Source of the DNA: Hornefia porci
GTDB taxonomy: Bacteria; Bacillota; Clostridia; Peptostreptococcales; Anaerovoracaceae
Assembly: GCF_001940235.1 (NCBI RefSeq)
Contig: NZ_MJIE01000001.1
Location: 1,054,001 to 1,118,000 of the forward strand
DNA: 64,000 nucleotides
Direction: 5' to 3'
Shown: piece after piece, positions 26,151 to 36,728 of the stretch
How positions within the stretch are numbered: the stretch's first letter is position 1
How the letters are laid out: every line of letters starts with the position of its first letter
The notes under the pieces: generated by a model
Database searches by the model: none
What the model was told of the DNA's origin: nothing
The model's input: only the letters and a program-made list of their open reading frames with translations
Made by a program: the position numbers and the translations under genes

Positions 26151-27236
26151 CTACTTCGACTTAAAGATTTTCCAGTATCTGCTGTACAGATCATCCCCGT
26201 CGGGTCCCACATCCCGCAGTGATTCCGACTTCTCCAGCGTCTTGTCGGAGGGGAACAGAATCTCGCTGTTACGCAGCTTCGCGGGCATCATCCGGCGTGC
26301 GGCGTCGTTCGGCGTGCTGTACGTCAGGTATTCGAAATTCCGGTACGCCACGTCGGCGCGACACATATAGTCGATAAACTTTTCCGCGTTGCTTTTGTGA
26401 AAGGCGTTCCGGGGGATGCACCAGCTGTCGATGAAGATCTCGGTTCCTTCCCGGGGAACCACAAAGGCAAGGTCGCTGTTCAGTTTCTGGCTGTAGAGCA
26501 CTTCCCCGTTCCATACCACGCCCAGATCTGCGGAATTTCCAATTAAAAGATCCCGGGCAGAATCGTTGGCATACTTGTATACCAGCGGTTTCTGCGCGAT
26601 CAGATGCCGGGCGGCCGCCGCAAGCTGCTTCTCCTTCACAGAGTTCAGCGAAAAGCCCAGGGACTTCAGGCTGATTCCCATCGTATCCCGGAGACTGTCC
26701 TGCATCAGGATCTTACCCTTGTATTTCTTTTTCCACAAATCATTCCAGGAAGTGACGGAGTCCTTCCTCAGCTTTTTTTTGTTGTACATGATTCCCGCGA
26801 CGCCGTACTGGTAGGGTACGGAATACCGGTTCCCGGGATCATAGGACTCGTCCGCGATTTTCAGATACCGCCTGCCGATATTCTTATAGTGGGGCATGGA
26901 GTCCGTGTCGATTTCCGCCAGAAGTCCCTCGTTAATCATCCTCTCCACCATGTAGTCGGAAGGACAGATCACATCGTAGACACCCGCGCGGTTTTTGATG
27001 ACCGGGTACATCTCCTCCACAGTATCATAAGTGTCCAGAACAACTTTAATCCCGGTTTCCTTCTGAAAGCTCTTAATCACCGCGGGATCGATGTAATCGC
27101 CGTAGCAGAAGACGCGGACCTCTTTTTCATTCCGATGTCCGCAGCCCGTCATCACGCCGGCGCAGGCCATGATCATTACTGCCGCCAGCAGCACGGAAAG
27201 CACCCTGTATATTTTGTCAGCCCTGAGCAACCTCAT
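26151..27236 (-). CDS. potD: Spermidine/putrescine ABC transporter, substrate-binding lipoprotein
   Basis: A PotD-type extracellular solute-binding lipoprotein. The signal peptide ends in the lipobox VMTGC (about residue 31). VRVFCYGDYIDPAVIKSFQKETGIKV and the later SVPYQYGVAGIMYNKKKL are PotD/PotF landmarks. It catches polyamines outside the cell for PotABC. The start is uncertain: 27236 gives a normal lipoprotein signal, while 27248 and 27278 would add residues within potC, whose end it overlaps. It is the last gene of the potABCD transcript. Confidence 0.92.
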   Translation of the reverse strand: MRLLRADKIYRVLSVLLAAVMIMACAGVMTGCGHRNEKEVRVFCYGDYIDPAVIKSFQKETGIKVVLDTYDTVEEMYPVIKNRAGVYDVICPSDYMVERMINEGLLAEIDTDSMPHYKNIGRRYLKIADESYDPGNRYSVPYQYGVAGIMYNKKKLRKDSVTSWNDLWKKKYKGKILMQDSLRDTMGISLKSLGFSLNSVKEKQLAAAARHLIAQKPLVYKYANDSARDLLIGNSADLGVVWNGEVLYSQKLNSDLAFVVPREGTEIFIDSWCIPRNAFHKSNAEKFIDYMCRADVAYRNFEYLTYSTPNDAARRMMPAKLRNSEILFPSDKTLEKSESLRDVGPDGDDLYSRYWKIFKSK

Positions 27237-28020
27237 AGAAAAAGTCATCCTCCTCTGCGCCGCGGTCGGACGCTGCATTGGCGATCGTCAGCACGATCAG
27301 AACGATAACGAAGATCACGGTGGACAGCGCGAACAGCGTCGGCCGGATGCCCACCTTCACCTGACTGTAAATCAACGTTGAAATCGTATTGATGCCGGCG
27401 CCCCGGGTGAAATGGGTGACGACAAAATCATCAACCGACATGGTGAAAGAAAGCAGAAAGCCTGTGACGATACCGGAACGGATCTCCGGAATCACCACCC
27501 GCCAGAACGCATAGGCCGGCGACGCGCCCAGATCCTGCGCCGCTTCATAGCTGGCGGGCCCCACCTGCTTCAGCTTGGGCATTACTGACAAAATCACATA
27601 CGGTATCGAAAACGTAATATGCGCCAGAAGCACCGTCCCCCAGTTCAGATAGAAGCCGAAGGCGATAAAACTGAGCATCAGAGAAATTCCCGTCACGATA
27701 TCCGCGTTCAGCAGCGGAATGTTGTTCAGGCCCATGATGACGTTCTGCGTCTTTTTCCTCATCGCCAGAATCCCGATGCTGGCCAGCGTGCCGATGACCG
27801 TAGCCACCGCCGCAGACACCAGCGCGATAGAAAACGTGTTGAAAATCGCCGACAGCATCTGACTGTCCCGGAACATCTCCCGGTACCATTTCAGCGATAC
27901 GCCGGTCCATCTGAACATGGATTTGCTCTCATTGAAGGAGAACACCATCAGCGTCAGAATCGGCAGATACAGAAACAGCAGGATCAGGACGAGGTAAACT
28001 GATGTGAATATCTTTTTCAT
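27217..28020 (-). CDS. potC: Spermidine/putrescine ABC transporter permease PotC
   Basis: A 267-residue inner-membrane permease with about six hydrophobic segments. The ATPase-coupling EAA loop appears as YEAAQDLGASPAYAFWRVVIPEI. VYLVLILLFLYLPILTLMVFSFNES at the N-terminus is typical of PotC/PotI. It overlaps potB by 4 bases and potD by about 20. Confidence 0.95.
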   Translation of the reverse strand: MKKIFTSVYLVLILLFLYLPILTLMVFSFNESKSMFRWTGVSLKWYREMFRDSQMLSAIFNTFSIALVSAAVATVIGTLASIGILAMRKKTQNVIMGLNNIPLLNADIVTGISLMLSFIAFGFYLNWGTVLLAHITFSIPYVILSVMPKLKQVGPASYEAAQDLGASPAYAFWRVVIPEIRSGIVTGFLLSFTMSVDDFVVTHFTRGAGINTISTLIYSQVKVGIRPTLFALSTVIFVIVLIVLTIANAASDRGAEEDDFFYEVAQG

Positions 28021-28829
28021 ATGAAGTTCCCCTCCCCGTTTTTATCCAGAGCGTTCAGCGCCGCCATGCTGACGATGATAAACAGCATCATGACCAGAGA
28101 CAGACCGGAACCCAGATTCCAGTTTGCGCTGGTGGTGAACTCCTGCTCGATGATATTGCCGATGAGATAGATTTTGCCGCCGCCCAGGATGTTGGAGATA
28201 ACAAAGGTGGTCAAGGACGGCACAAAGACCATCGTGATGCCGCTGGCAATCCCCGGAATGCTCATGGGCAGAAGGATCCGCCGCAGGACCGTGGATTTCC
28301 CCGCGCCCAGATCGTAAGCCGCCTCGATGATGCTGTCGTCGATCTTCATCATCGCATTATAAATCGGCAGAACCATAAAGGGCAGAAAGTCATAGACCAT
28401 GCCCAGCACCACCGCCGCGGGCGTGTTGATGATGGTCAGGGCAGGCAGATGGAGGTGCGTCAGTACTGTATTGAAAATTCCGCCCTTCTCCAGAATCACC
28501 TGCCACGCCATCGTCCGCAGCAGAAAATTCATCCACATCGGAAGGATGAAGATGAATATGATAAACCCCCGGCGTCCCAGACTGCTGTCCTTCAGGATCA
28601 GCGCCAGGGGAAAAGCCAGAAGCAGGCAGATCGCAGTGCTGATCAGCGCGAGCAGCAGGGACAGACCCAGCGCCTGCCCGTGAACCGGCTGAAAAATCGC
28701 CAGGATATTATTCAATGTAAACGCTCCGGTGCGGTCCGTCAGGCCATAATAGAGAATCATCGCCAGCGGAATGACAGTTCCCGCAGCCAGCCATACCAGA
28801 AACGGCACAGCACAGTATTTTTTAGACAT
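28017..28829 (-). CDS. potB: Spermidine/putrescine ABC transporter permease PotB
   Basis: A 270-residue permease with about six hydrophobic segments and the coupling loop EAAYDLGAGKSTVLRRILLPMS. The start at 28829 (MSKKYCAVPFLVW) overlaps the potA end by 8 bases. The longer frame upstream is only shadow sequence within potA. With PotC it forms the membrane channel. Confidence 0.94.
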   Translation of the reverse strand: MSKKYCAVPFLVWLAAGTVIPLAMILYYGLTDRTGAFTLNNILAIFQPVHGQALGLSLLLALISTAICLLLAFPLALILKDSSLGRRGFIIFIFILPMWMNFLLRTMAWQVILEKGGIFNTVLTHLHLPALTIINTPAAVVLGMVYDFLPFMVLPIYNAMMKIDDSIIEAAYDLGAGKSTVLRRILLPMSIPGIASGITMVFVPSLTTFVISNILGGGKIYLIGNIIEQEFTTSANWNLGSGLSLVMMLFIIVSMAALNALDKNGEGNFI

Positions 28830-29895
28830 CGCGGCGTATCGCCTCCTGTTCTCTGGTCTCCGGTTTATGCATAATCTGAATATTCTCCGGCGCGACATCG
28901 AGGCTGACCCGGTCTCCCACGGGATGGCTGATCGTGCTTTGTACCAGCCACTCAAAGCCCCCGGCCAGGATCTCCATCTCGTAATGCACTCCGATAAACA
29001 CGTTGTGAATCACCTCGCCGTCCAGTTTGCCCTCACCCGGCCGTCTCACAATCAGATCCTCCGGGCGGATCACCACATCCACGGGCGCGTCGTTTCCGAA
29101 TCCCTCATCGATGCATGGGAACATCGTGTCGCAGACGCACACCAGGCGATCCCGCAGCATGATTCCGTCCAGGATGTTGCTGTCACCGATGAAATCCGCC
29201 ACAAAAGCGTTCTGAGGCTCGTTGTAGATATCCTCCGGCGTCCCCATCTGCTGAATGAAGCCGCCGTTCATGACCACCACCTTGTCACTCATGGTCAGCG
29301 CCTCCTCCTGGTCGTGAGTCACATAGATGAACGTGATTCCCAGTTCATTTTTCAGCCGGATCAGTTCGTACTCCATATCCTGACGCAGCTTCAGATCCAG
29401 CGCGCCGAGCGGCTCATCCAGTAGCAGAACCTTCGGCTCGTTCACAATCGCCCTCGCCATGGCTACCCGCTGCTGCTGACCGCCGGACAGCGATTCGACC
29501 CTCCTGTTTTCAAAGCCCGCCAGATTCACAAGACGCAGTCCGTACCGGACCTTGTCGCGGATGTAGGCGTCGCTCTTGCCGCTGATTCTCAGGCCGAAGG
29601 CGATATTCTCCCCCACGTTCATGTGCGGGAACAAAGCATATTTCTGAAAAACTGTGTTAATCTGCCGGAGGTTGGGAGGCGTGTCTGTAATGTCCTCTCC
29701 CTCGAAGAAAACCTGCCCCTTATCCGGCGTCTCAAAGCCGCCCACGATACGCAGCGTCGTGGTTTTCCCGCAGCCGGAGGGACCCAGAAGCGTGATGAAT
29801 TCATTCTCCCCCACCCGCAGATTCAGATCGTCCAGGACCACGTTATCCTCAAAGGTCTTGGTGATATTTCTCAATTCAATCAAGGTATCTCTCAT
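28822..29895 (-). CDS. potA: Spermidine/putrescine ABC transporter ATP-binding protein
   Basis: A 357-residue ABC ATPase. It has Walker A GPSGCGKTTTLR, the signature LSGGQQQRVAMARAI, Walker B VLLLDEPLGALD, and a C-terminal TOBE-like region from about residue 240. Length and neighbours fix it as PotA. It is the first gene of potABCD, with a good promoter upstream (TTGCTT-17-TATAAT). Confidence 0.96.
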   Translation of the reverse strand: MRDTLIELRNITKTFEDNVVLDDLNLRVGENEFITLLGPSGCGKTTTLRIVGGFETPDKGQVFFEGEDITDTPPNLRQINTVFQKYALFPHMNVGENIAFGLRISGKSDAYIRDKVRYGLRLVNLAGFENRRVESLSGGQQQRVAMARAIVNEPKVLLLDEPLGALDLKLRQDMEYELIRLKNELGITFIYVTHDQEEALTMSDKVVVMNGGFIQQMGTPEDIYNEPQNAFVADFIGDSNILDGIMLRDRLVCVCDTMFPCIDEGFGNDAPVDVVIRPEDLIVRRPGEGKLDGEVIHNVFIGVHYEMEILAGGFEWLVQSTISHPVGDRVSLDVAPENIQIMHKPETREQEAIRRDV

Positions 29896-29919
29896 TCGTC
29901 TGTCTCCATTTTCTATTTG

Positions 29920-29948
29920 ATTATAACCGTTTGAGGAGTCAAAAGCAA
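29920..29948 (-). promoter_or_regulatory. potABCD promoter
   Basis: TTGCTT (29943-29948) and TATAAT (29920-29925) lie 17 bp apart on the minus strand, 25 bp from the potA start. Confidence 0.65.
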
Positions 29949-29954
29949 TAACAT

Positions 29955-30027
29955 GAAAAAAAGAGCCGCCGCATCAGATTCGGCGCGCCTTTTCCCGGCG
30001 TGCGCCGGATTGTTTCTGATGCGGCGG
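29955..30027 (-). terminator. terminator of the heat-shock operon
   Basis: A perfect 13-bp stem (29966-29978 with 30015-30027) encloses a second GC-rich stem and is followed on the minus strand by CTCTTTTTTTC. It lies about 65 bp past the dnaJ stop. Confidence 0.9.
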
Positions 30028-30100
30028 TTCTGTAAAATTCTTAATACAACGGTTCTGTGTAATTCTTACTGCGACAGTCCCGCATAATTCTTATGAAAAC
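30026..30100. repeat. three 25-bp tandem repeats at the dnaJ stop codon
   Basis: Units at 30026-30050, 30051-30075 and 30076-30100 share the core AATTCTTA; the third contains the dnaJ stop codon and last codons, so each unit carries a copy of the stop region. Confidence 0.75.
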
Positions 30101-31254
30101 AGTTCTCTGACCTTCTGGGCAAAGCCGGACTTCTTTTTGTAGCAGTCTGTCCCGACCTTCTCTCCCATCTCGCGGATCGCCTTTTTCTGCGCCCCGTTGA
30201 GCTTGGTGGGAACCTCCAGAAGAACCTTCACGTAGAGGTCTCCCATGCGGCCCGTGCGTACATTTCTGACGCCCTTGCCCTTCAGCCGGAACACTGTGCC
30301 GGGCTGAGTTCCCGCAGGCACCTTGTAAGAAACCTTGCCGTCCAGGGTGGGCACGGTGATCTCGTCTCCCAGTGCCGCCTGATTGAATCCGATCGGAATA
30401 TCGATGTACAGATTGTCCCGATCTCTGCGGAACAGTTCATGCGGACGAACAGAAATCACGACATAGAAGTCGCCGTTGGGACCTCCGTTTTCTCCGGGGT
30501 CGCCCTGACCGCGGATAGGAATCACGCTGTCATTATCGACTCCCGCGGGAATATCGACCTTGATTTCAATCGTTTTCTTGACCTTTCCGCTCCCATGGCA
30601 GTCCGGACACGGCCTGTCAATAATCTTGCCGGTACCGCCGCAGTCCGGACAGGGACCGCTGCTCTGAAATCTGCCGAAGGGCGTGTTCTGCACCGTATGC
30701 ACCTGGCCGCTGCCGCTGCACTTGGGGCAGGTCCTTTTCTCTGTTCCCGGAGCCGTTCCCTCGCCGTTACATTTGGGACACCTGACGAACTTCGTCACGC
30801 GCAGCGTTTTCTTTGTTCCAAACGCCGCCTCCTCGAAGCTGATCGTAATATTCTTCTGCAGATCTCTTCCCTTCCGCGGACCTGTTCTGCCGGCCGCCTC
30901 TCCAAAGCCGCCGCCGAAGCCCCCGCCGAACATATCGCCAAAAGCGCTGAAGATATCCTCAAACCCTCCTGCGCCGCCGCCGAAGCCTCCAAAGCCTCCG
31001 CCCGCGCCGCCGAAGCCCGCATTCGGGTCCACTCCCGCAAACCCGAACCGGTCGTATTTATCCTTCTTGTCAGGGTCTGACAGAATACTGTACGCCTCGT
31101 TTACCTCTTTAAATTTTTCCTCGGCGTCCTTATCCCCCGGATTCCGATCCGGATGATATTTCAGCGCCATTTTGCGAAAGGCCTTTTTGATTTCCTCTTC
31201 ACTGGCGCCTTTCTTCAGGCCGAGGACCTCATAATAATCTCTTTTCTCTGCCAT
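30091..31254 (-). CDS. dnaJ: Chaperone protein DnaJ
   Basis: A 387-residue full-length type I DnaJ. It has a J domain with HPD ([10 protein letters not shown]), a Gly/Phe-rich linker (about 75-115), four CxxCxGxG-type zinc repeats ([32 protein letters not shown]), then the substrate-binding C-terminus. It is the co-chaperone of DnaK and last gene of hrcA-grpE-dnaK-dnaJ. The start at 31254 ([12 protein letters not shown]) is preferred over 31266. It is separated from dnaK by 250 bp with a strong hairpin, unusually far for this pair. Confidence 0.97.
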   Translation of the reverse strand: MAEKRDYYEVLGLKKGASEEEIKKAFRKMALKYHPDRNPGDKDAEEKFKEVNEAYSILSDPDKKDKYDRFGFAGVDPNAGFGGAGGGFGGFGGGAGGFEDIFSAFGDMFGGGFGGGFGEAAGRTGPRKGRDLQKNITISFEEAAFGTKKTLRVTKFVRCPKCNGEGTAPGTEKRTCPKCSGSGQVHTVQNTPFGRFQSSGPCPDCGGTGKIIDRPCPDCHGSGKVKKTIEIKVDIPAGVDNDSVIPIRGQGDPGENGGPNGDFYVVISVRPHELFRRDRDNLYIDIPIGFNQAALGDEITVPTLDGKVSYKVPAGTQPGTVFRLKGKGVRNVRTGRMGDLYVKVLLEVPTKLNGAQKKAIREMGEKVGTDCYKKKSGFAQKVRELFS

Positions 31255-31266
31255 ACCTCTCACCAT

Positions 31267-31504
31267 CTAATAATACTATACCGTTAACCATAATGAACCG
31301 ACGCCGCGAACCGGCGCCATACGCACCAAAATTTGCTCCGGCGGCAGGGCGTCTCCCCGCCGCCCGCAAGCAAATTCTCAAATTCAGTCATTCATTCCGC
31401 CGCTCGACTGCCGCACAGGATCGCAAGGCGGAAGCGAGGGCGCGTACTTCGGCGTACGTAACCGAGCGGCCGCCGCCGGGATCCGCAGCGGTGCGGAAAA
31501 AAGA
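31267..31504 (-). other. structured dnaK-dnaJ gap
   Basis: GC-rich non-coding sequence containing a strong hairpin: AATTTGCT (31330-31337) pairs with AGCAAATT (31369-31376) around a GC-rich inner stem. No T-run follows directly, so it looks more like an mRNA processing or stability element than a terminator. No gene is seen. Confidence 0.5.
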
Positions 31505-33391
31505 CTAGTTCTGCGGTTTGTCGTCATCCACGACAGTATAATCCGCATCCACAACATTATCGTCGTTTCCGGCCGGACCGGCACTGCCTGCGGCGCCGCC
31601 CATATTGGGTCCGGCTCCGCCCATTCCGCTCATGTCGGGGCCGGCGCCCTGGGCGCCCTGCTGCTGATACAGCTTGGCCGCGATGGAGTGGAATTTCTCG
31701 GTCAGGATTTCGGTCTTCGCCTTGATGTCGTCGGGATTGTTAGCCTCGAGCGCCTTCTTCAGATCTTCTTTGGCGGCTTCGACATCCTGTTTCTCGTTCG
31801 CATCGACTTTGTCGCCGAGCTCCTTCAGGGATTTCTCGGTCTCATAGACGAGGGTCTCGGCCTTGTTGCGGTCTTCGACCTCCTGTTTCCTCTTGGCGTC
31901 CTCGGCGGCGTACTGCTCGGCCTCCTTCACCTTCTGATTGATCTCCTCCTCGGACAGGTTGGTGGAGGAGGTGATGGTGATCGCCTGCTCTTTACCGGTC
32001 CCGAGGTCTTTGGCGCTGACGTTCACGATACCGTTGGCGTCGATGTCGAAGGTGACCTCAATCTGTGGGATTCCACGGGGCGCGGGTGCGATGCCGGTGA
32101 GCTGGAAGCGTCCAAGCGTGATGTTTCCGGCCGCCATCTCACGTTCACCCTGCATGACGTGAATGTCTACTGCAGTCTGATTATCCGCGGCGGTGGAGAA
32201 GATCTGGCTCTTCTTCGTCGGGATTGTGGTATTTCTTTCAATCAGTTTGGTCGCCACTCCTCCCAGAGTCTCGATGGACAGGGACAGCGGGGTAACGTCC
32301 AGCAGCAGCACGTCGTTGACCTCGCCGGTCAGAACGCCTGCCTGAATTGCCGCGCCGACCGCGACGCATTCATCGGGGTTGATTCCCTTGAACGGCTCTT
32401 TGCCGGTTACCTTCTTGACTGCGGCCTGCACTGCCGGGATTCTGGTGGAACCGCCGACCAGAATCACCTTGGAGATGTCGCTGTTGGACACTCCGGCGTC
32501 TGCCATGGCTTTGTTCATCGGCTCGATGGTCCGGTTGACCAGATCGGCGGTCAGCTGATCGAACTTGGCTCTTGTCAGATCCATGTTCAGATGGAGCGGA
32601 CCGGCGTCGGTTACGGTGATGAACGGCAGATTGATGTTGGTGGTCTGCGCGCTGGACAGCTCCTTCTTCGCCTTCTCGGCCGCCTCCTTCAGTCTCTGGA
32701 GCGCCATTTTGTCCGCTCTCAGGTCGACGCCGTTTTCCTTGGCGAAGGTGTCTGCCATGTAGTTCATAACCGCATTGTCGAAGTCGTCTCCACCCAGGTG
32801 AGTGTCACCGTTGGTGGCCAGTACCTCGAACACGCCGTCGCCCAGCTCCAGGATGGAGACATCGAAGGTTCCGCCGCCCAGATCGTATACCAGGATTTTG
32901 TGGGATCCTTCCTCCTTGTCCAGACCGTACGCCAGAGAAGCGGCGGTCGGCTCGTTGATGATTCTCTTTACGTCAAGTCCCGCAATCTTTCCGGCGTCCT
33001 TGGTCGCCTGCTTCTGCGCGTCGGAGAAGTATGCCGGTACGGTGATGACGGCCTCTGTGACCTTCTCACCCAGATAAGCTTCAGCATCCGCCTTCAGCTT
33101 CCCCAGAATCATCGCGGAGATGTCCTGCGGGGTGTATTTCTTTCCGTCGATTTCAACGGTGTAATCCTCGCCCATATGTCTTTTAATTGAAGTGATTGTC
33201 CGTTCCGGATTGGTCACCGCCTGTCTCTTCGCGGTTTCACCGATCAGCCGTTCTCCGCTTTTGGCGAAGCCGACCACGGACGGGGTCGTTCTGTTCCCCT
33301 CTGCGTTTGTGATAACAGTCGGATCGCCGCCTTCCAGCACCGCGACGCAGCTGTTTGTGGTTCCAAGATCTATACCAATTACTTTAGCCAT
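31505..33391 (-). CDS. dnaK: Chaperone protein DnaK (Hsp70)
   Basis: A 628-residue Hsp70. It begins [18 protein letters not shown], has [17 protein letters not shown] and the linker [14 protein letters not shown], and ends in the disordered tail [14 protein letters not shown]. It is an ATP-driven folding chaperone, assisted by GrpE and DnaJ from the same operon and repressed through CIRCE/HrcA. TTAGGAGGT stands before the start, a very strong site fitting high expression. The Gly/Met/Ala-rich stretch near residue 590 is normal for the family. Confidence 0.98.
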   Translation of the reverse strand: MAKVIGIDLGTTNSCVAVLEGGDPTVITNAEGNRTTPSVVGFAKSGERLIGETAKRQAVTNPERTITSIKRHMGEDYTVEIDGKKYTPQDISAMILGKLKADAEAYLGEKVTEAVITVPAYFSDAQKQATKDAGKIAGLDVKRIINEPTAASLAYGLDKEEGSHKILVYDLGGGTFDVSILELGDGVFEVLATNGDTHLGGDDFDNAVMNYMADTFAKENGVDLRADKMALQRLKEAAEKAKKELSSAQTTNINLPFITVTDAGPLHLNMDLTRAKFDQLTADLVNRTIEPMNKAMADAGVSNSDISKVILVGGSTRIPAVQAAVKKVTGKEPFKGINPDECVAVGAAIQAGVLTGEVNDVLLLDVTPLSLSIETLGGVATKLIERNTTIPTKKSQIFSTAADNQTAVDIHVMQGEREMAAGNITLGRFQLTGIAPAPRGIPQIEVTFDIDANGIVNVSAKDLGTGKEQAITITSSTNLSEEEINQKVKEAEQYAAEDAKRKQEVEDRNKAETLVYETEKSLKELGDKVDANEKQDVEAAKEDLKKALEANNPDDIKAKTEILTEKFHSIAAKLYQQQGAQGAGPDMSGMGGAGPNMGGAAGSAGPAGNDDNVVDADYTVVDDDKPQN

Positions 33392-33402
33392 AATATTACC
33401 TC

Positions 33403-33999
33403 CTAATTATTGACCTTCACCATGGATGGCCTGATTACTTTACTGTTCAGTCTGTATCCCTTCTGCATGACTCCGGTGACCTTGCCGCTTTCATAATCCG
33501 CATTGTCCTCGGTCATGACGGCGTTGTGGAAATTCGGATCGAAATCCTCCCCCAGCGCCTTGATCTCTTCCAGCCCGGCTTTTTCCAGCACGCCGGACAG
33601 CTGTCTGAAGATCATCTCCATTCCTTCCGCGTAGCTCTCGTCCGCACACTCGTGGGAAAGCGCCCGCTCGAAGCTGTCCAGAACCTCCAGAAGTTGGGTG
33701 ACGATTTTTTCGTTCGCATATGCGTAGATATCGCTTTTTTCCTTTTCCGTTCTCTTTTTGTAGTTCTGGAAATCCGCCATCAGACGCATATATCTCGCGT
33801 TCAGTGCTTCGTCCTCCTCCGGCTGCGGTTCGTTCTCCGGCTGTTTTTCCGTTTCCTCCTCCGGCTCCGGTTCGGCTCCCGCGTTAACATCCTCGTTCTG
33901 GGGATCCTCTGCGGGCGTTTCCTCCTTTTCCGGTTCAGCCGCCTTCTGCTCCTCCTTCTTCAGCTCTTCTTCGTAATTTTTTCTGTCTTCATTCGCCAT
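33403..33999 (-). CDS. grpE: Nucleotide exchange factor GrpE
   Basis: A 198-residue GrpE. The first 75 residues are extremely Glu/Lys/Pro-rich and probably disordered; a coiled coil follows ([32 protein letters not shown]) and the C-terminal beta domain ends with [20 protein letters not shown], a GrpE signature. It releases ADP from DnaK. The start at 33999 overlaps the hrcA end; a GTG at 34014 is an alternative. Confidence 0.95.
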   Translation of the reverse strand: MANEDRKNYEEELKKEEQKAAEPEKEETPAEDPQNEDVNAGAEPEPEEETEKQPENEPQPEEDEALNARYMRLMADFQNYKKRTEKEKSDIYAYANEKIVTQLLEVLDSFERALSHECADESYAEGMEMIFRQLSGVLEKAGLEEIKALGEDFDPNFHNAVMTEDNADYESGKVTGVMQKGYRLNSKVIRPSMVKVNN

Positions 34000-35041
34000 C
34001 TTCTTCTCCCTCACCGCCTTCTAATCGAAATGTATTGTTCAGGTTCTCTGTCAGGTACTTCACAATGGAAGTGACCTCTCCGTACTTCATCCGGGTCGGT
34101 CCGATCACTCCGATCTTTCCGACCATTTCACCGTTCACATGATAGGTTGCCGTAATCAGCGAGCAGTCGTTCAGATCATCATCGCCGTTTTCTGTTCCGA
34201 TGGTCACAATCATTCCATCGTCCCGGTCGAGAAGCTTCTTCGCGAATTCGTCTTTCCTGTCAAACAGGGAGACAAAGTTCTTCGCTCTGGTCAGATCGCT
34301 GTACTCCGGAATATCGAAGATATTGGAGAGCCCGTCCAGATACAGACGGACGTTCAGCATATCCGACAGCGTGCGCATGAAGTTCGGCATGATGTTCCCC
34401 GCCAGCTGGCTCAGCGCCTCGATGTCCGTCCGGAAGTCATCGATGATGTTTCCGGTCAGCACTTCCGTGATCGTCCTGCCTCGATAGTTGCAGGTGATAT
34501 TCCTCGCCAGAATGTCCAGGGCTTCATTGGTATACGGAACCCTGAGCTTCAGCGCGGTATTGGAGATTTTCCCGCTCTCAGCCACGATCATCAAGATCAC
34601 CGTCCGTTCATCCACCGGAAGCAGATTGACGAACTTGAGCTTATCCTCGTCCTTCTTCGGTGAAACCGCAAAGGACGCGAGATTTGTAATCTCTGACAGA
34701 AGCTCCGCGGCCCGCTGAATGGTCCTGTCGAACTCATCGATATCCGCCTTCAGCGTCTCGTTGATGAACTGCCGCGTCTGCGGTGAAATCTGAAAATCTC
34801 CCATCATATTGTTGACATACAGGCGATAGGCCTTGTCCGACGGAACGCGCCCTGCAGAGGTATGGGGATGCGTCAGGTATCCCATCTCCTCCAGATCGCT
34901 CATCTCGTTGCGGATCGTAGCCGGACTCACTGACATGTCTAACTTCCTGGAAAGAGTCCTCGAACCAACAGGCTCGGCCGTCTGAACATAGTCATTGATG
35001 ATGGCCTGCAAAATTTTAAGTTTTCTTTCTGTTAATTCCAT
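33989..35041 (-). CDS. hrcA: Heat-inducible transcription repressor HrcA
   Basis: A 350-residue HrcA with the N-terminal winged helix (TERKLKILQAIINDYVQTAEPVGSRTLSRK, then SPATIRNEMSDLEEMGYL). It represses its own operon at CIRCE and needs GroEL for folding in known cases. The start at 35041 is preferred because AAGGAG lies 8 bases upstream; ATG 35047 is an alternative. It is the first gene of the heat-shock operon. Confidence 0.97.
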   Translation of the reverse strand: MELTERKLKILQAIINDYVQTAEPVGSRTLSRKLDMSVSPATIRNEMSDLEEMGYLTHPHTSAGRVPSDKAYRLYVNNMMGDFQISPQTRQFINETLKADIDEFDRTIQRAAELLSEITNLASFAVSPKKDEDKLKFVNLLPVDERTVILMIVAESGKISNTALKLRVPYTNEALDILARNITCNYRGRTITEVLTGNIIDDFRTDIEALSQLAGNIMPNFMRTLSDMLNVRLYLDGLSNIFDIPEYSDLTRAKNFVSLFDRKDEFAKKLLDRDDGMIVTIGTENGDDDLNDCSLITATYHVNGEMVGKIGVIGPTRMKYGEVTSIVKYLTENLNNTFRLEGGEGEEDGE

Positions 35042-35056
35042 ATTCATCTCTCCTTG

Positions 35057-35083
35057 TTAGCACTCGACTTGTACGAGTGCTAA
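35057..35083. promoter_or_regulatory. CIRCE operator
   Basis: TTAGCACTC (35057-35065), nine bases, GAGTGCTAA (35075-35083): a perfect CIRCE element between the promoter and hrcA. Confidence 0.98.
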
Positions 35084-35094
35084 ACACTACATAT

Positions 35095-35123
35095 AATGTA
35101 CTACCACGAAACGTCGATGTCAA
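35095..35123 (-). promoter_or_regulatory. hrcA-grpE-dnaK-dnaJ promoter
   Basis: TTGACA (35118-35123) and TACATT (35095-35100) lie 17 bp apart on the minus strand, directly upstream of CIRCE. Confidence 0.75.
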
Positions 35124-35211
35124 CCATATTTCTCAAATATTTTTTTGTAAAATCACAGCAGGAAGGGAGTTTCACCTGATGTTCACAGACTCCTCACGCC
35201 GCGCACCGCCG

Positions 35212-36714
35212 CTAGGGACGTATCCAGCCCTGGGAGCGTTTCACCGCCTCCTGCCAGCCCGCCAGCTTTTCCTCCCGCTCAGACGCGCTCATCTGCGGTG
35301 CAAAGACCCGATCGACCTGCCAGTTGTTCCGGATATCCTTCTGATCCTGCCAGTACCCTGTCGCCAGTCCCGCCAGATAAGCCGCTCCCAGAGACGTGGT
35401 CTCAATGCATGCGGGACGGAGCACCTCGCAGCCCAGGATATCCGCCTGAAACTGCATCAGATAATTGTTCGCGCAGGCTCCTCCGTCGACCTTCAGTGCC
35501 GGAAGTCTTTCTCCCATATCACGGGACATCGCTCCCAGCAGATCATAGCACTGGAACGCCATGGATTCCAGAGTCGCCCGCACCAGATGGTTCCTGCCCG
35601 CGCCCCGGGTGATTCCGAAAATCGATCCTCTGGCGTAGGGATCCCAGTATGGCGCTCCGAGGCCTACAAAGGCCGGTACCACGTAAATTCCGGCCGAATC
35701 CGGCACAGACATGGCCATACGCTCAGACTCCGCCGCATCATCCAGAATATCCAGTTCATCCCGAAGCCACTGAATTGCCGCTCCGCATACAAAGACCGAT
35801 CCCTCCAAGGCGTACTCCACAGGGCCTCCTGCGTCCAGCCCCCACGCAATGGTCGTCAGCAGCCCGTTTCCTGATTTCACCGGCGTGTTCCCCGTATTCA
35901 TCAGCAGAAAATTTCCGGTGCCGTAGGTACTCTTCGCCTCTCCCGGACTGAAGCAGGTCTGGCCGAACAGCGCCGCCTGCTGATCACCCGCGGCGCCTGC
36001 GATGGGAACAGGCCCGCCGAACAGCTCCGGCATCGTCTCTCCGTAAACGCAGCTGGAAGGCACGGGTTCCGGAAGCATGCATTTCGGGATATCCAGGATT
36101 TTCAGGATCTCTTCATCCCAGCAGAGATCGTGAATATTAAACAGCATCGTTCTCGATGCATTGGAATAATCCGTCACGTGAACCTTTCCGCCGGTCATCT
36201 TCCAGATCAGCCAGGTCTCGACGGTTCCAAACAGAAGCTCCCCCGCCTCTGCCCGTTCACGGGCTCCCGGCACGTTTTCCAGAATCCAGCGGAGCTTGGT
36301 CGCACTGAAGTAAGCGTCCAGCAGGAGTCCTGTCCTGGACCGGATCCGCTCCACCAGCGCTTTGTCCTCCGCAAGCTCATCACAATATCCCGCCGTGCGC
36401 CGGCACTGCCATACAATGGCCCGGCAGACCGGCTCTCCCGAGACTTTGTCCCACACCACCGTGGTCTCCCGCTGATTGGTGATTCCGACAGCCTCGATAT
36501 TCTCCCAGGTCAGTCCTGCCTTCAGCAGCGCCTCATGAGCCACCGTCATCTGTGTCGTCCAGATTTCATTGGGATCATGTTCCACCCAGCCCTCATGAGG
36601 ATAATACTGCCTGAATTCCATCTGCGCAACGCTGACGGTATTGCCCTGCCGGTCATAAATAATGCTGCGGGAGCTCGTGGTCCCCTGATCCAGCGCCAGA
36701 ATATATTTCTTCAT
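35212..36714 (-). CDS. glpK: Glycerol kinase
   Basis: A 500-residue FGGY kinase making glycerol 3-phosphate from glycerol and [24 protein letters not shown] at the N-terminus and the later [19 protein letters not shown] block are GlpK-specific; length is exact. It sits 14 bp after hemW on the same strand, with GGAGGAG upstream, so it is probably read with lepA-hemW. No glpF or glpD is nearby. Its place between hemW and hrcA interrupts an order that is otherwise common in Clostridia. Confidence 0.97.
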   Translation of the reverse strand: MKKYILALDQGTTSSRSIIYDRQGNTVSVAQMEFRQYYPHEGWVEHDPNEIWTTQMTVAHEALLKAGLTWENIEAVGITNQRETTVVWDKVSGEPVCRAIVWQCRRTAGYCDELAEDKALVERIRSRTGLLLDAYFSATKLRWILENVPGARERAEAGELLFGTVETWLIWKMTGGKVHVTDYSNASRTMLFNIHDLCWDEEILKILDIPKCMLPEPVPSSCVYGETMPELFGGPVPIAGAAGDQQAALFGQTCFSPGEAKSTYGTGNFLLMNTGNTPVKSGNGLLTTIAWGLDAGGPVEYALEGSVFVCGAAIQWLRDELDILDDAAESERMAMSVPDSAGIYVVPAFVGLGAPYWDPYARGSIFGITRGAGRNHLVRATLESMAFQCYDLLGAMSRDMGERLPALKVDGGACANNYLMQFQADILGCEVLRPACIETTSLGAAYLAGLATGYWQDQKDIRNNWQVDRVFAPQMSASEREEKLAGWQEAVKRSQGWIRP

Positions 36715-36728
36715 CGTATGCTCCTCCG

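Noticed and set aside
30026..30100. Possible CRISPR array at the dnaJ end
   Set aside because: 25-bp direct tandem units without spacers, and imperfect; they overlap the dnaJ coding end.
31330..31376. Rho-independent terminator between dnaK and dnaJ
   Set aside because: The stem is strong, but no T-run follows on the minus strand; kept only as a structured element.
31688..33190. 500-codon open frame opposite dnaK on the plus strand
   Set aside because: It is a shadow of a GC-rich, strongly codon-biased gene; it has no ribosome binding site or family resemblance, and dnaK is certain.
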